DNA of 64,000 nt from Spirochaetaceae bacterium. GTDB taxonomy: Bacteria > Spirochaetota > Spirochaetia > B11-G9. Both the position numbers and the translations under genes were made by a program. The notes below the pieces were generated by a model. It saw nothing but the letters and a program-made list of their open reading frames with translations, made no database searches and was not told the DNA's origin. This document shows, piece by piece, positions 1 to 8,323 of this stretch. Location of the stretch: NCBI GenBank assembly GCA_015493635.1, contig WGCU01000018.1, positions 88,208 to 152,207 on the forward strand, written 5' to 3'. Numbering within the stretch: the first letter of the stretch is position 1; each line of letters starts with the position of its first letter.

Positions 1-855
1 TGCCTTTTCTTTATAAAGATCAGGAGACGGAGCAGCCGTAGTAATGAAATTGAGAAGAGAAACAATCCCGTTGTTCTTTAAGGAACTGCCGCAAAGCACC
101 GGTACAATCTTGTAATTCCTCAAACCTTCCTGAAGTCCTTTCCGGATATCGTCAGGGTTCAGGGTTCCTTCTTCAAAATATTTTTCAAGCAGCTCATCAT
201 CTCCTTCCGCTGCTGTTTCTATCAAAGTTAGGCGGTATTTTTCAACTGACTCTTTCATATTTTCAGGTATATCAGAAGGCTCGTCATGCTCTCCATCTGT
301 ATGAACAAAATATGCTTTGTTTTCAATAAGATTTACAATACCCTTATAATCGTCTCCTGTACCCATGGGAATGGTAACGGGGACAAAAGTTTTATCAAAC
401 CTGGCATTAAGATCTGCAAAAGTCTGAACAAAATCAGCTCTTTCTTTATCCAGTTTATTGATAAAAATAATGCGAGGCATCTTACGGTTATTTAAACGAC
501 GCCACAATTTAATTGTTTCTATCTGTACAGCAGACCGGGCTCCCACAAGTAAAATTGCTGATTCTGCCGCACGGTACGAAGCAACAACTTCTCCAATAAA
601 ATCGGCGACTCCTGGAGTATCAAGAATATTAATCTGCTTTTCTTTCCATTGCATAGAAGCAAGGGCCGCATGAATGGAAATTTTCCGGTCAATTTCCTCA
701 CTGGTATAATCGCTTACACTTTTCCCGGAATCGGGCAATTCAGCTTTTGGAATAACGCCTCCGTTATAGAGCATCTGTTCTAAAAGGCTGGTTTTTCCCG
801 TTCCGCCATGTCCTACAAGTGCTATGTTTCGTATGTCAGCGGTGGTTAAACTCAT
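1..855 (-). CDS. Elongation factor G-like GTPase (EF-G paralogue), partial
   Basis: This is the N-terminal 285 codons of a translational GTPase; the rest lies beyond the left edge. The start is ATG at 853-855, preceded on the minus strand by a good GGGAGG ribosome site. Visible GTPase motifs are the P-loop GHGGTGKTS, DTPG and NKLD. The P-loop and a changed switch I (DRKIS where EF-G has DRGIT) match the EF-G-2/EF-G-like branch rather than canonical EF-G. Spirochaetes commonly carry two EF-G forms, and the family suggests ribosome binding, but the exact step is not shown by sequence. It lies 81 bases downstream of the canonical EF-G gene on the same strand and has its own strong promoter. The C-terminal domains IV and V cannot be judged. 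Confidence 0.9.
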   Translation of the reverse strand, partial: MSLTTADIRNIALVGHGGTGKTSLLEQMLYNGGVIPKAELPDSGKSVSDYTSEEIDRKISIHAALASMQWKEKQINILDTPGVADFIGEVVASYRAAESAILLVGARSAVQIETIKLWRRLNNRKMPRIIFINKLDKERADFVQTFADLNARFDKTFVPVTIPMGTGDDYKGIVNLIENKAYFVHTDGEHDEPSDIPENMKESVEKYRLTLIETAAEGDDELLEKYFEEGTLNPDDIRKGLQEGLRNYKIVPVLCGSSLKNNGIVSLLNFITTAAPSPDLYKEKA

Positions 856-888
856 ATATCCTCCCTTAATAAATACTTAGAATTATTC

Positions 889-917
889 ACTATAAAATCA
901 GAATTTCCAGTTGTCAA
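889..917 (-). promoter_or_regulatory. Sigma70-type promoter for the EF-G-like gene
   Basis: On the minus strand TTGACA (917-912) and TATAGT (894-889) are separated by 17 bases. Transcription would start near 882, about 27 bases before the ATG, leaving room for the GGGAGG ribosome site. Confidence 0.75.
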
Positions 918-936
918 CATAAATCTTTCGCAGAAA

Positions 937-2973
937 TTAAATTCCTCCGTCTTTTTTTGAAAAATAAGCAAATTCCATAGCAAAGGTTCCCCTTCCCTGA
1001 GTAAGGCTGCGCAGAGCAGTTGAGTAGCCGAACATATTTGCAAGAGGTACTTCAGCACGTATGTGCTCCATAGCAGGTTTACTTTCAAGGCTGTTGATAA
1101 TTCCCCCTCTGCTTGTAATATGGCTTATAACCTCTCCAACGAAATCCTTGGGAGACAAAATATCGACATTCATTACCGGCTGAAGGAGAACAGGATCTGC
1201 TTTTCTGCATGCGGCATCAAAACCGAGAGAGGCAGTTGCTTCAAAAGCAAAAGCACTTGAAGTCAGTTGATCATACTGGGCATCAAGAAGGGTTACCTGT
1301 ATATCTATAACAGGATATCCATACATAATACCTGACGGAAACGCATTGGTAAGTCCCCTGACAGCTGCGTCAGTAAATTCACGGGGAAGAAGCCCCTCCG
1401 GCAACTGGTTAATTATCTGGTTACCGCTTCCTTTTTCTGCAGGTTCAACCTGTAATGTCAACCCGGCAGTATTTTCTTTTCCTCCGACAAGTTTGTGAAA
1501 TGTTTCTGTATGAATAATTTTCTTTGTTATAGATTCTCTGTACGTTACCTGGGGTTTCCCTACATTTGCTTCAACACGGAATTCTTTTAGTACCCTGTCC
1601 ACGAGTATTTCAAGATGCAGTTCTCCCATACCAGCAATAATAAGCTGCCCGGTTTCTTCATTTTCCTTAACCGTAAAGGTAGGATCTTCCTTTTTAATTG
1701 TATCAAGGGCTTTTCTCAGTCTCTCCTGGTCAGATATGGTTTTTGGTTCAATGGCAATGGAAATAACCGGCTCAGGAAAATCCATTTTTTCAAGCAGCAC
1801 CTGAAATCCCTCTGACCCAATAGTATCCCCAGTCTGTGCAGACTTAAACCCTACAATGACACCGATATCCCCCGCATTCAATTCATCAAGAGCTTCATGA
1901 TGATTTGAATGCATACGGAAAATTCTATTTACTCTTTCCCGTTTGTGTTTTGTTATATTAAAAACCGCAGTTCCTTTTTTTATCGACCCTGCATACATGC
2001 GGACAAAACAGAGAGGCCCCGCTTCACGATCCGTCTGAATCTTAAAAACAAGGCCAAGAGGTCTTCCGGAAGTATCGGCTTTAATCTCAACCTCGGAATC
2101 ATCTTTTACTTTATGCCCGGTAATAAGAGGAGCCTCCAAAGGGGAGGGAAGAAAGTTAATAACTCCGTCAAGAAGAGGCTGGACTCCGATATTTTTCAAG
2201 GAAGCACCAACAAAAACAGGAATGATGCTCCGGTTTAATGTTGCCTCCCGTATAATTTTCATAAGCAGTTCCGATGGTATATGCTCTCCTTCAAGAAAGA
2301 GTTCTGTAATTTCTTCAGAAAATGTTGAAACAGCATCAATAAGTTTTTCATACCATTCCTCAGCACTCTCGGCCATTTTATCGGAAATTTCAGATGCAAC
2401 AATGGTACTCCCGTTTGTATCCGCTTCAAACCGGAGTTCTTTCATACTAATCAAATCAACAATACCTTCAAAATTCTGTTCGCTGCCGATAGGAAGATAC
2501 AGCGGGACAGGATGTGCTCCCAGTTTTGATTTAATTTCTTCAAGCACACCAAAAAAGTCAGCTCCCAGTCTGTCAAGTTTATTAATAAAGGCAATTCTCG
2601 GTATATTATAATGATCAGCCTGATGCCACACTGTTTCCGACTGCGGCTCTACTCCGCCTACAGCACAGAAAATAGCAACTGCTCCATCAAGAACCCTGAG
2701 CGATCGTTCTACTTCCGCTGTAAAATCCACATGACCGGGAGTATCGATAATATTTATCTGATACTTCTGCCAGTAACAGGTTGTAGCAGCAGAAGTAATG
2801 GTAATACCTCTGTCCTGTTCCTGTTCCATCCAATCCATGGTAGCTTCACCGTTATCAACTTCACCTATTCTATGACTTTTACCGGTGTAGAATAAAATTC
2901 GTTCTGTTGTTGTTGTTTTTCCAGCGTCAATATGAGCCATAATCCCAATATTGCGCATTTTATCAATTGACAT
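937..2973 (-). CDS. fusA: Elongation factor G
   Basis: EF-G is the cytoplasmic GTPase that drives tRNA-mRNA translocation on the ribosome. The 678-residue product has P-loop AHIDAGKT, switch I DRGITI, DTPGH and NKLD in the G domain, followed by domains II-V (for example GMGELHLEI and the domain V region near the C-terminus). An upstream in-frame ATG at 3108 exists, but the start at 2973 ([10 protein letters not shown]) fits the family N-terminus and has GAGG about 8 bases upstream. Length is slightly under the usual 690-700 residues. It is transcribed away from tRNA-Val and precedes a second EF-G-like gene. Which of the two spirochaete EF-G classes performs translocation here cannot be decided without a tree. 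Confidence 0.96.
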   Translation of the reverse strand: MSIDKMRNIGIMAHIDAGKTTTTERILFYTGKSHRIGEVDNGEATMDWMEQEQDRGITITSAATTCYWQKYQINIIDTPGHVDFTAEVERSLRVLDGAVAIFCAVGGVEPQSETVWHQADHYNIPRIAFINKLDRLGADFFGVLEEIKSKLGAHPVPLYLPIGSEQNFEGIVDLISMKELRFEADTNGSTIVASEISDKMAESAEEWYEKLIDAVSTFSEEITELFLEGEHIPSELLMKIIREATLNRSIIPVFVGASLKNIGVQPLLDGVINFLPSPLEAPLITGHKVKDDSEVEIKADTSGRPLGLVFKIQTDREAGPLCFVRMYAGSIKKGTAVFNITKHKRERVNRIFRMHSNHHEALDELNAGDIGVIVGFKSAQTGDTIGSEGFQVLLEKMDFPEPVISIAIEPKTISDQERLRKALDTIKKEDPTFTVKENEETGQLIIAGMGELHLEILVDRVLKEFRVEANVGKPQVTYRESITKKIIHTETFHKLVGGKENTAGLTLQVEPAEKGSGNQIINQLPEGLLPREFTDAAVRGLTNAFPSGIMYGYPVIDIQVTLLDAQYDQLTSSAFAFEATASLGFDAACRKADPVLLQPVMNVDILSPKDFVGEVISHITSRGGIINSLESKPAMEHIRAEVPLANMFGYSTALRSLTQGRGTFAMEFAYFSKKDGGI

Positions 2974-2997
2974 CTCAGTAACCTCTGCGGTTATGCT

Positions 2998-3027
2998 ATC
3001 ATAATCAATAAATAGAATAAAGGTAAA
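2998..3027 (-). promoter_or_regulatory. Probable promoter for fusA
   Basis: On the minus strand TTTACC (3027-3022) and TATGAT (3003-2998) lie 18 bases apart, placing transcription start about 19 bases before the ATG at 2973. The -35 element is imperfect, so this is a moderate call. Confidence 0.45.
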
Positions 3028-3070
3028 AGCTGTTTGCTCTTTAAGAATAAAAAAAAATTCAACAGTTCTA

Positions 3071-3099
3071 TTGACACGTTTTTTGCTCTGTGATAATTT
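3071..3099 (+). promoter_or_regulatory. Sigma70-type promoter for tRNA-Val
   Basis: TTGACA (3071-3076) and TAATTT (3094-3099) are 17 bases apart, 19 bases before the mature tRNA 5' end. The consensus -35 suits a strongly expressed stable RNA. Confidence 0.8.
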
Positions 3100-3118
3100 A
3101 GCTTTCATTAAACGTTGA

Positions 3119-3191
<73 letters not shown>

Positions 3192-3215
3192 TAGTTATCT
3201 GTATATTAAGAATCT

Positions 3216-3240
3216 AAAACCGGTACACACCGGTTTTTTT
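3216..3240 (+). terminator. Rho-independent terminator of tRNA-Val
   Basis: The stem AAAACCGGT / ACCGGTTTT has a 4-base ACAC loop and runs into a T-tract ending at 3240, 25 bases after the tRNA. Confidence 0.85.
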
Positions 3241-3286
3241 ATGCACGTTTTAAAAATCAGATTTCTTTTTCATGTTTTTTTCTACC

Positions 3287-3315
3287 TTGAGAATCTTTCA
3301 AAAAAGTGATATTTT
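3287..3315 (+). promoter_or_regulatory. Promoter of yggS, placed for a leaderless mRNA
   Basis: TTGAGA (3287-3292) and TATTTT (3310-3315) are 17 bases apart. Only 6 bases separate the -10 box from the ATG at 3322, so transcription should begin at or next to the start codon. No Shine-Dalgarno sequence precedes the gene. Confidence 0.5.
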
Positions 3316-3321
3316 ACCAGT

Positions 3322-4026
3322 ATGAAAAGTATAAAAGAAAATTTAGCTGATGTACGTTCCCGAGTGGAGAAAGCGGCAAAAGTTTCGGGAAGAAATCCAG
3401 ATGATGTTAAAATAATGGCTGTTTCGAAAACACGGTCCCTGGAAGAAGTTGAAACCGCTTATGAAGCGGGGTTCCGCCTTTTCGGGGAAAACAGAGTCCA
3501 GGAAGCTGTTCAAAAGTTTTCAAACTTTCATACTGATGCAGCACTTCATATAATTGGTCATCTTCAATCAAATAAAGCCAAGGCAGCAGCGGAAATTGCG
3601 GATTGTATTGAATCTGTTGACCGGATTAAAATAGCACGGGTTTTGGATAAATATGCTGAAGCACTTCATAGAAAAATTAATGTCTTTATTGAATTTAATA
3701 CTTCGGGCGAAGAAAGTAAAAGCGGGTTTACAACAGAAGATGATTTTTTTAGAGGTATGGATGAAATAGTACTTCTTAATAATATTCAGGTTACAGGTCT
3801 TATGACTGTCGGGCCTCTTGCCGGAGGAGAAACTGCTGTACGTAAAGCATTTATAATGCTTAGAGAACTTTTTAATAAAACCAAAACACAGTACCCGGAA
3901 GTCCCTTTGCAGGAGCTTTCCATGGGCATGTCTTCTGATTTTCCTATAGCAGTTGAAGAGGGTGCTACAATCGTCAGAATTGGAACACTTCTGTTCGGTC
4001 CGAGAATATACCCGGGGATTAGGTAA
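3322..4026 (+). CDS. yggS: YggS/PROSC family pyridoxal phosphate homeostasis protein
   Basis: This cytoplasmic protein binds pyridoxal 5'-phosphate and balances PLP and amino-acid pools; it has a single-domain TIM barrel like alanine racemase. The 234-residue product has the PLP-lysine segment MAVSKTR (Lys36), FGENRVQEA, HIIGHLQSNK, and the phosphate-binding C-terminal SMGMSSDF and RIGTLLFG, all family hallmarks at usual length. The ATG at 3322 lacks a ribosome site and sits where the promoter predicts transcription start. It is followed closely by a small exported protein and an RluA gene on the same strand, so it may head a short operon. Confidence 0.95.
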   Translation: MKSIKENLADVRSRVEKAAKVSGRNPDDVKIMAVSKTRSLEEVETAYEAGFRLFGENRVQEAVQKFSNFHTDAALHIIGHLQSNKAKAAAEIADCIESVDRIKIARVLDKYAEALHRKINVFIEFNTSGEESKSGFTTEDDFFRGMDEIVLLNNIQVTGLMTVGPLAGGETAVRKAFIMLRELFNKTKTQYPEVPLQELSMGMSSDFPIAVEEGATIVRIGTLLFGPRIYPGIR

Positions 4027-4033
4027 TCTGCTT

Positions 4034-4426
4034 TTGAATAAAATTATCATTTTGATAGTATTGATACTATTTCTTCCTCCTTATATGTTTTCCCAGGAAA
4101 ACCAGGGAAGCCAGAAAAGTACAGATACCTACATTCCTTACGAATCTTCTGAATTCCCACCATGGGCACGCGATCTAAGAAGGTTTGAAATTGTTTTTTT
4201 TGGAACCATCCCTTTTTCTTTTCTCTATGCATCAGCCGGTTATTCATTGTATACATACGCGTCACATGATTGGGATCCTTCATATGCTCCTCCTCTTCTT
4301 GGGAATAAAACTCCGCCTATTCTTACTAACAGTCAAAAAGTACAGATTATCGGGATTTCTCTGGGCATCTCTACTGCAGCAGCTGTTTTGGATTTTTTTA
4401 TCGGTATTATAAAAAATGATGAATGA
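4034..4426 (+). CDS. Small exported or membrane protein, unknown function
   Basis: I do not recognise a family. From a TTG at 4034 (AGG about 10 bases upstream) the 130-residue product begins MNKIIILIVLILFLPPYMFS, a clear signal sequence, and has two later hydrophobic stretches (about residues 55-75 and 103-123), so it may be membrane-embedded. The open frame extends upstream to an ATG at 3953 inside yggS, but that would bury the signal sequence and is unlikely. It lies 7 bases after yggS and overlaps the RluA gene by 11 bases, suggesting translational coupling. Confidence 0.7.
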   Translation: MNKIIILIVLILFLPPYMFSQENQGSQKSTDTYIPYESSEFPPWARDLRRFEIVFFGTIPFSFLYASAGYSLYTYASHDWDPSYAPPLLGNKTPPILTNSQKVQIIGISLGISTAAAVLDFFIGIIKNDE

Positions 4427-5393
4427 AAAAGATGAAACGTGTCTCAACATAACGGTTGAAGATACAGAAAGCTGCCGGATTGACCGGTATATATCAGAAA
4501 ATCTTGGCTTATTTCCACGCAGTCAGATTAAAAACCGCAATCTTCGGGTTTTTCTCAATGATAAAGAGATGAAACTCAGCAAAAAGGTATCTTCAGGAGA
4601 CATCCTTGAAGTTTTCTATTCCAGCCCTGATCCACTGGAAATAAAACCCGAAAAAATCCCCTTGAATATTGTTTTTGAAAATAAAGATGTCGTTGTTCTT
4701 AATAAACCTCAGGGACTTGTTGTCCATCCAGCACCGGGTAATTACACAGGGACCATGGTTCAGGGACTGATGTACTATCTTCAAAATCTGCAGGATGCTT
4801 TTCCTGAGGAAATTTTACGTCCCGGTATTGTTCACCGGCTTGATAAAGATACATCAGGAATTATAATTGCTGCAAAACATCCGGAGGCGCTTGAGTTTCT
4901 ATCCCGTCAATTTCGTGAAAAAACAACAGAAAAGAAATATATTGCCTTTGTCAAGGGAGTATTCAAAAAGAGATCAGGGAGAATAGAGACATTTATCGCA
5001 CGGGATCGAAACAACAGGAAAAAATTTGCCGTCTATGAATCTTCCGGGAAAAAAGCAGTAACAGAATATCAGGTCCTCAATATGCATAACGGGGTCTCTC
5101 TTGTTATCCTTACTCCATATACAGGAAGAACACATCAGCTGAGAGTACACATGAACTATGCAGGACACCCCATTATTGGAGATCCTCTCTATGGTAGAAA
5201 ATCCAGGGAATTCCCGGACAGTACATTGATGCTCCACGCATTAAAGTTAAGAATTACTCTTCCCGGCGAAACAATTCCCCGTATGTTTCAGGCTGATATC
5301 CCTCCGCGGTTTACAACTTTCTATCACAATAAAACATATTTTCAGGATAATTTGAAAATTTTCTCTCAAGAATATCCTGAATATCAGGGTTAA
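4416..5393 (+). CDS. RluA family pseudouridine synthase (RluC/RluD type)
   Basis: The enzyme isomerises uridine to pseudouridine in RNA, most often 23S rRNA for this subtype. The 325-residue protein has an N-terminal S4 RNA-binding domain (about residues 20-75) and the catalytic domain with HRLDKDTSG; Asp143 is the expected catalytic aspartate. GRTHQLRVHM and GDPLYG motifs follow. Two ATGs occur at 4416 and 4419; the first is used here. The start overlaps the preceding small gene. The last 83 bases overlap a convergent minus-strand gene. Target specificity (RluC, RluD or other) cannot be read from sequence alone. Confidence 0.93.
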   Translation: MMNEKDETCLNITVEDTESCRIDRYISENLGLFPRSQIKNRNLRVFLNDKEMKLSKKVSSGDILEVFYSSPDPLEIKPEKIPLNIVFENKDVVVLNKPQGLVVHPAPGNYTGTMVQGLMYYLQNLQDAFPEEILRPGIVHRLDKDTSGIIIAAKHPEALEFLSRQFREKTTEKKYIAFVKGVFKKRSGRIETFIARDRNNRKKFAVYESSGKKAVTEYQVLNMHNGVSLVILTPYTGRTHQLRVHMNYAGHPIIGDPLYGRKSREFPDSTLMLHALKLRITLPGETIPRMFQADIPPRFTTFYHNKTYFQDNLKIFSQEYPEYQG

Positions 5394-5943
5394 ACATTTT
5401 TTCCGCTTTTAAAGTCGATGGCGGCCCATGCCCGGGAAATATAAGCGTTGCATCTTTAAACTGTAGAAGTTTTGCTTTAAGAGTCTCTCTCAGTTCATCG
5501 TTCGTATTCTGCATTATAACTTTGCTCAACCTTCCGGCCCCAATAACATCACCGGTAAAAAGCATATCATCAATTTTAAAAAGAACAGAATCATTTGAAA
5601 AAGCAGGTGTGTCAATAACGGTTACGTTAAACCCCGATATGGTAAAATGCATCCCGTCATGAACTGATTTTACAGGAATTCCAAGTATTTCTTTTGATTT
5701 ACTGTATATATCTATATCATAGATTTTTTTAAGTGTTTTTAAGCCTCCTATATGCGGAGCGTCATTATGTGTAATGAGAACATGGCGAATATAAAAATCA
5801 TTATCTTCAATAAGTTTAAAAAGTTTTATATTTAGTTCTCCCGGATCGACAAGAATGGCATCCCCTCCTGTATCAGGCCCGATGAGATACGTATTGGAAA
5901 ATCCATTAAGCGTAAAATTATAAAAACAACGCATGTCTTTCAC
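5311..5943 (-). CDS. MBL-fold protein with degenerate metal site
   Basis: The 210-residue protein resembles glyoxalase II-like metallo-beta-lactamase-fold hydrolases. The expected THxHxDH motif reads THNDAPH (His59, Asp61, Pro63, His64), so the second His and the metal-binding Asp are replaced. The TPGHTPG loop is TPAFSND, without its His. FTGD and FPGHGPP remain. Two-metal hydrolysis is therefore doubtful; it may bind one metal or none, or act as a binding or regulatory protein. Its ATG overlaps the stop of the upstream pentapeptide gene by 4 bases (ATGA), so the two are translationally coupled. Its 3' end overlaps the convergent RluA gene by 83 bases. Confidence 0.85.
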   Translation of the reverse strand: MKDMRCFYNFTLNGFSNTYLIGPDTGGDAILVDPGELNIKLFKLIEDNDFYIRHVLITHNDAPHIGGLKTLKKIYDIDIYSKSKEILGIPVKSVHDGMHFTISGFNVTVIDTPAFSNDSVLFKIDDMLFTGDVIGAGRLSKVIMQNTNDELRETLKAKLLQFKDATLIFPGHGPPSTLKAEKMFNPDIQDILERKFSNYPENMFYCDRKL

Positions 5944-6524
5944 CTTTCAAAAGCAGCCTCTTCATAATTCGAATATTTAAAATTAACATCAGTCCGGCGG
6001 GATCTGAAAAAATCAGCTTTCTTCACGTTACATTCTTTAAATGAAACATTATGAAGGGAAGCGTTTGTAAAGTTTGTGTAGTAGAGATTAGAATAACTGA
6101 AATCACTTGCCTGGATATCTGCCCCGATAAAGTTTGAGTTAACAATATCACTGTCGGAAAAATTACAATCTCTGAAGGATGATCCTGCAAAATTGGAATA
6201 TTTGACAGTAACTTCTTTAAAAGAACAATGTGTGAAAGTCGAAAATTGGAAAAGAGAGAATAAAATATGGGATCCGCTGAAATCTATATCGGTGAAGGTA
6301 CCGTAAGAAAAATTGCAGACAATTATTCTTTTGTCTGTAAGCGGCAAGGATTCAAGCTCAAGAGTTTCGAGATTGATATTTCTCACAAAGTGTTGTGTGC
6401 TTATCTCATTCTTAAACGTTTCTATGTATGCTTCTTTATCCTGAAGATGTTTAAGACACTTTTCCTTTCCTGATACTGCGTAATCGCTGCAGCCCGGTTC
6501 TACACAGGTATTGAAACTAAACAT
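5940..6524 (-). CDS. Pentapeptide-repeat protein with N-terminal zinc-finger-like Cys/His cluster
   Basis: The 194-residue protein has about 20 tandem pentapeptide units of A(D/N)LXX/SNFxx type from about residue 70 to the end (FSYGTF, YSNFAG, DSDIVN, NSNFIG, YTNFTN), which form a right-handed quadrilateral beta-helix. The N-terminus carries Cys7, Cys12, Cys23 and His26, a possible zinc site. No signal peptide is seen, so it is probably cytoplasmic. Pentapeptide proteins often act in protein or DNA-gyrase binding, but nothing here assigns a partner. It is first in a two-gene minus-strand operon with the degenerate MBL protein. No ribosome site precedes the ATG; its promoter predicts a leaderless message. 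Confidence 0.88.
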   Translation of the reverse strand: MFSFNTCVEPGCSDYAVSGKEKCLKHLQDKEAYIETFKNEISTQHFVRNINLETLELESLPLTDKRIIVCNFSYGTFTDIDFSGSHILFSLFQFSTFTHCSFKEVTVKYSNFAGSSFRDCNFSDSDIVNSNFIGADIQASDFSYSNLYYTNFTNASLHNVSFKECNVKKADFFRSRRTDVNFKYSNYEEAAFER

Positions 6525-6530
6525 GATTTA

Positions 6531-6558
6531 ATGGTACTTATGTTTATGTATATGTCAA
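6531..6558 (-). promoter_or_regulatory. Promoter of the pentapeptide gene, placed for a leaderless mRNA
   Basis: On the minus strand TTGACA (6558-6553) and TACCAT (6536-6531) are 16 bases apart. Only 6 bases lie between the -10 box and the ATG (6524-6522), the same geometry as at yggS. Confidence 0.5.
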
Positions 6559-6563
6559 TATCA

Positions 6564-6591
6564 TTGAGTCCATTATTGATGAATATATTAA
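6564..6591 (+). promoter_or_regulatory. Possible promoter for murI
   Basis: TTGAGT (6564-6569) and TATTAA (6586-6591) are 16 bases apart, 19 bases before the GTG of murI. It is adjacent to the divergent pentapeptide promoter. Confidence 0.4.
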
Positions 6592-6610
6592 AAGAAGATA
6601 AGATGGCTTT

Positions 6611-7408
6611 GTGAAGAGTAAACCTGTTGTATTTCTTGATTCCGGAGTAGGGGGCCTTCCCTATCTTTTAGAAGCAAAAAGAAAACTTCCCTCCAGAGAT
6701 TTCATCTATCTGGCTGATAATAAAAACTTTCCCTACGGCGGAAGAGATATACTGTCGCTAAAAAAGATAGTCCATGAAATAATCGGGAAAGCATTAAACG
6801 CGTTTGATCCGGAAGCAGTTGTTATTGCCTGTAATACTGCTTCAGTTGTAACCCTGTCATCATTACGACAGAAATACGGAATTCCGTTTGTGGGAGTCGT
6901 TCCCGCAGTTAAACCGGCTGCCGAAAACACAAAAAACGGTATTATTGGGCTTCTTGCTACCGAAACAACGGTAAAAAACATCTATACAGATACATTGATA
7001 CGGGATTTTGCTTCAGATTGTTCTGTCAGGAAATTTGCCGGGGTCAAGATTGTGGATTTTGTGGAAAATCAGCTCTATCAGTCCAACAGCATGAGAACAA
7101 CAAAAATATTACAACCTGCTGTAACCTTTTTTAAAAAAGAGAAAATAGATACACTCATTCTGGGATGTACCCATTTCCTTTTTGTAAAAGACACGTTAAA
7201 GAAGATGCTTGGTTCTCAGGTTTCTATTATTGATTCTGTGGAAGGCGTTACGACACAACTGAAGAAAGTTATATCGTCCTGTCCGGAGAAACCGTTGGAA
7301 ACTCATCGCTCCCGCTATACGTTTTACATTACGGGAAACAGATTTGACAGATCTAAATACGACGTATTTCTCCAGAAGTTCGAACTGGTTTGGGGTGGGA
7401 CCCTTTGA
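6611..7408 (+). CDS. murI: Glutamate racemase
   Basis: MurI converts L- to D-glutamate for peptidoglycan synthesis in the cytoplasm. The 265-residue product has the N-terminal DSGVGG (Asp10), first catalytic cysteine in ACNTAS (Cys74), second in GCTHF (Cys186), and ADNKNFPYG, all in the expected order. It uses a GTG start with a weak purine-rich site upstream; no better in-frame ATG is present. The end overlaps the TTG start of rsgA, implying a murI-rsgA-mutS2 transcription unit on the plus strand. The length is typical. Confidence 0.96.
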   Translation: MKSKPVVFLDSGVGGLPYLLEAKRKLPSRDFIYLADNKNFPYGGRDILSLKKIVHEIIGKALNAFDPEAVVIACNTASVVTLSSLRQKYGIPFVGVVPAVKPAAENTKNGIIGLLATETTVKNIYTDTLIRDFASDCSVRKFAGVKIVDFVENQLYQSNSMRTTKILQPAVTFFKKEKIDTLILGCTHFLFVKDTLKKMLGSQVSIIDSVEGVTTQLKKVISSCPEKPLETHRSRYTFYITGNRFDRSKYDVFLQKFELVWGGTL

Positions 7409-8319
7409 TACTGCAGGGGCAGGTTCTTTACGGTATAAATAACATATATACGGTTGAAAGCGGCAGCATGCGGTATGAATGCAGAATAAAGGGTAAAATT
7501 CTAAAGAGTACCGAAACAGTTTACAATCCTATAGCAGCAGGCGATTGTATATCCTTTGAGATTGATGATTCTTCTCCGGGAAAAGGGATGATAACGGAAA
7601 GATCATCACGGACCAGCGAATATTCCCGGTGGAACAGGAAGAGGAATGCCCCTCAAGTGATAGCCGTTAATTTTGATCTTCTTGTTATTATTGCTTCTGT
7701 TGATCAGCCGCCTTTCAGACCCCGTTTTGTTGATAGAATACTCGCTATGGCTGACCCTCTTATAGAAACAGTGCTTGTTCTTAATAAATCAGATCAGGAA
7801 ATATCGGCACAGGTTTCTGAACGGATGGATGACTATAAAAGGATTGGATACGATTATCTGCTTACTTCTGCAAAAAACGGGAAGGGGATTGACAATCTAA
7901 AAAGCCGGATCAAGTTTAAAACAGCTGTTTTTGCCGGACAATCGGGCGTGGGGAAATCAACCCTCCTCAATGCCATGTTTCCCGAACTGCACTTGCGTGT
8001 CGGTGAAATTTCTGAAAAGTATAACAGAGGAAGACACACAACCAACTATGCACGGCTTATACCCATGAATCAATACAGCATTATCGATACTCCCGGGATA
8101 AGAGAAATCGAAGTGTTTAATATTGAACCATCAGATCTTGTTTTCCGTTTCCCTGAGTTTGTTCCTTTCAGCCGGAACTGTTTTTATCCTTCCTGCCTTC
8201 ACAGGGAAGAACCATGCTGCAGTGTTACGGAAGCTGTCAAGAATGGTCAAATTCATAAAGACAGATACTTCAGTTATATAAAAATTTTATCAGATATAAT
8301 GAAAAAAAACAGGTATTAA
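7405..8319 (+). CDS. rsgA: Ribosome small subunit maturation GTPase RsgA
   Basis: RsgA is a circularly permuted GTPase acting in 30S subunit maturation. The 304-residue product has an N-terminal OB fold, then G4 NKSD (residues 127-130), P-loop GQSGVGKS (178-185), DTPGIRE, and a C-terminal zinc knuckle (CFYPSCLHREEPC). The start chosen is TTG at 7405, whose TTGA overlaps the murI stop and which has a GGGGTGGGA purine run just upstream; another in-frame TTG at 7390 would add five residues. It stands between murI and mutS2 with only 4 bases before the latter. Confidence 0.95.
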   Translation: MILQGQVLYGINNIYTVESGSMRYECRIKGKILKSTETVYNPIAAGDCISFEIDDSSPGKGMITERSSRTSEYSRWNRKRNAPQVIAVNFDLLVIIASVDQPPFRPRFVDRILAMADPLIETVLVLNKSDQEISAQVSERMDDYKRIGYDYLLTSAKNGKGIDNLKSRIKFKTAVFAGQSGVGKSTLLNAMFPELHLRVGEISEKYNRGRHTTNYARLIPMNQYSIIDTPGIREIEVFNIEPSDLVFRFPEFVPFSRNCFYPSCLHREEPCCSVTEAVKNGQIHKDRYFSYIKILSDIMKKNRY

Positions 8320-8323
8320 TTCT

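Noticed and set aside
937..3108. Longer EF-G start at 3108
   Set aside because: The extra 45 residues do not look like EF-G, contain the probable promoter, and the start at 2973 has the family N-terminus.
3953..4033. Upstream ATG of the small exported gene at 3953
   Set aside because: It lies inside yggS and would place 27 charged residues before an obvious signal sequence.
3568..4050. 160-residue minus-strand open frame opposite yggS
   Set aside because: It is a shadow of the conserved yggS frame, with no ribosome site or family features.
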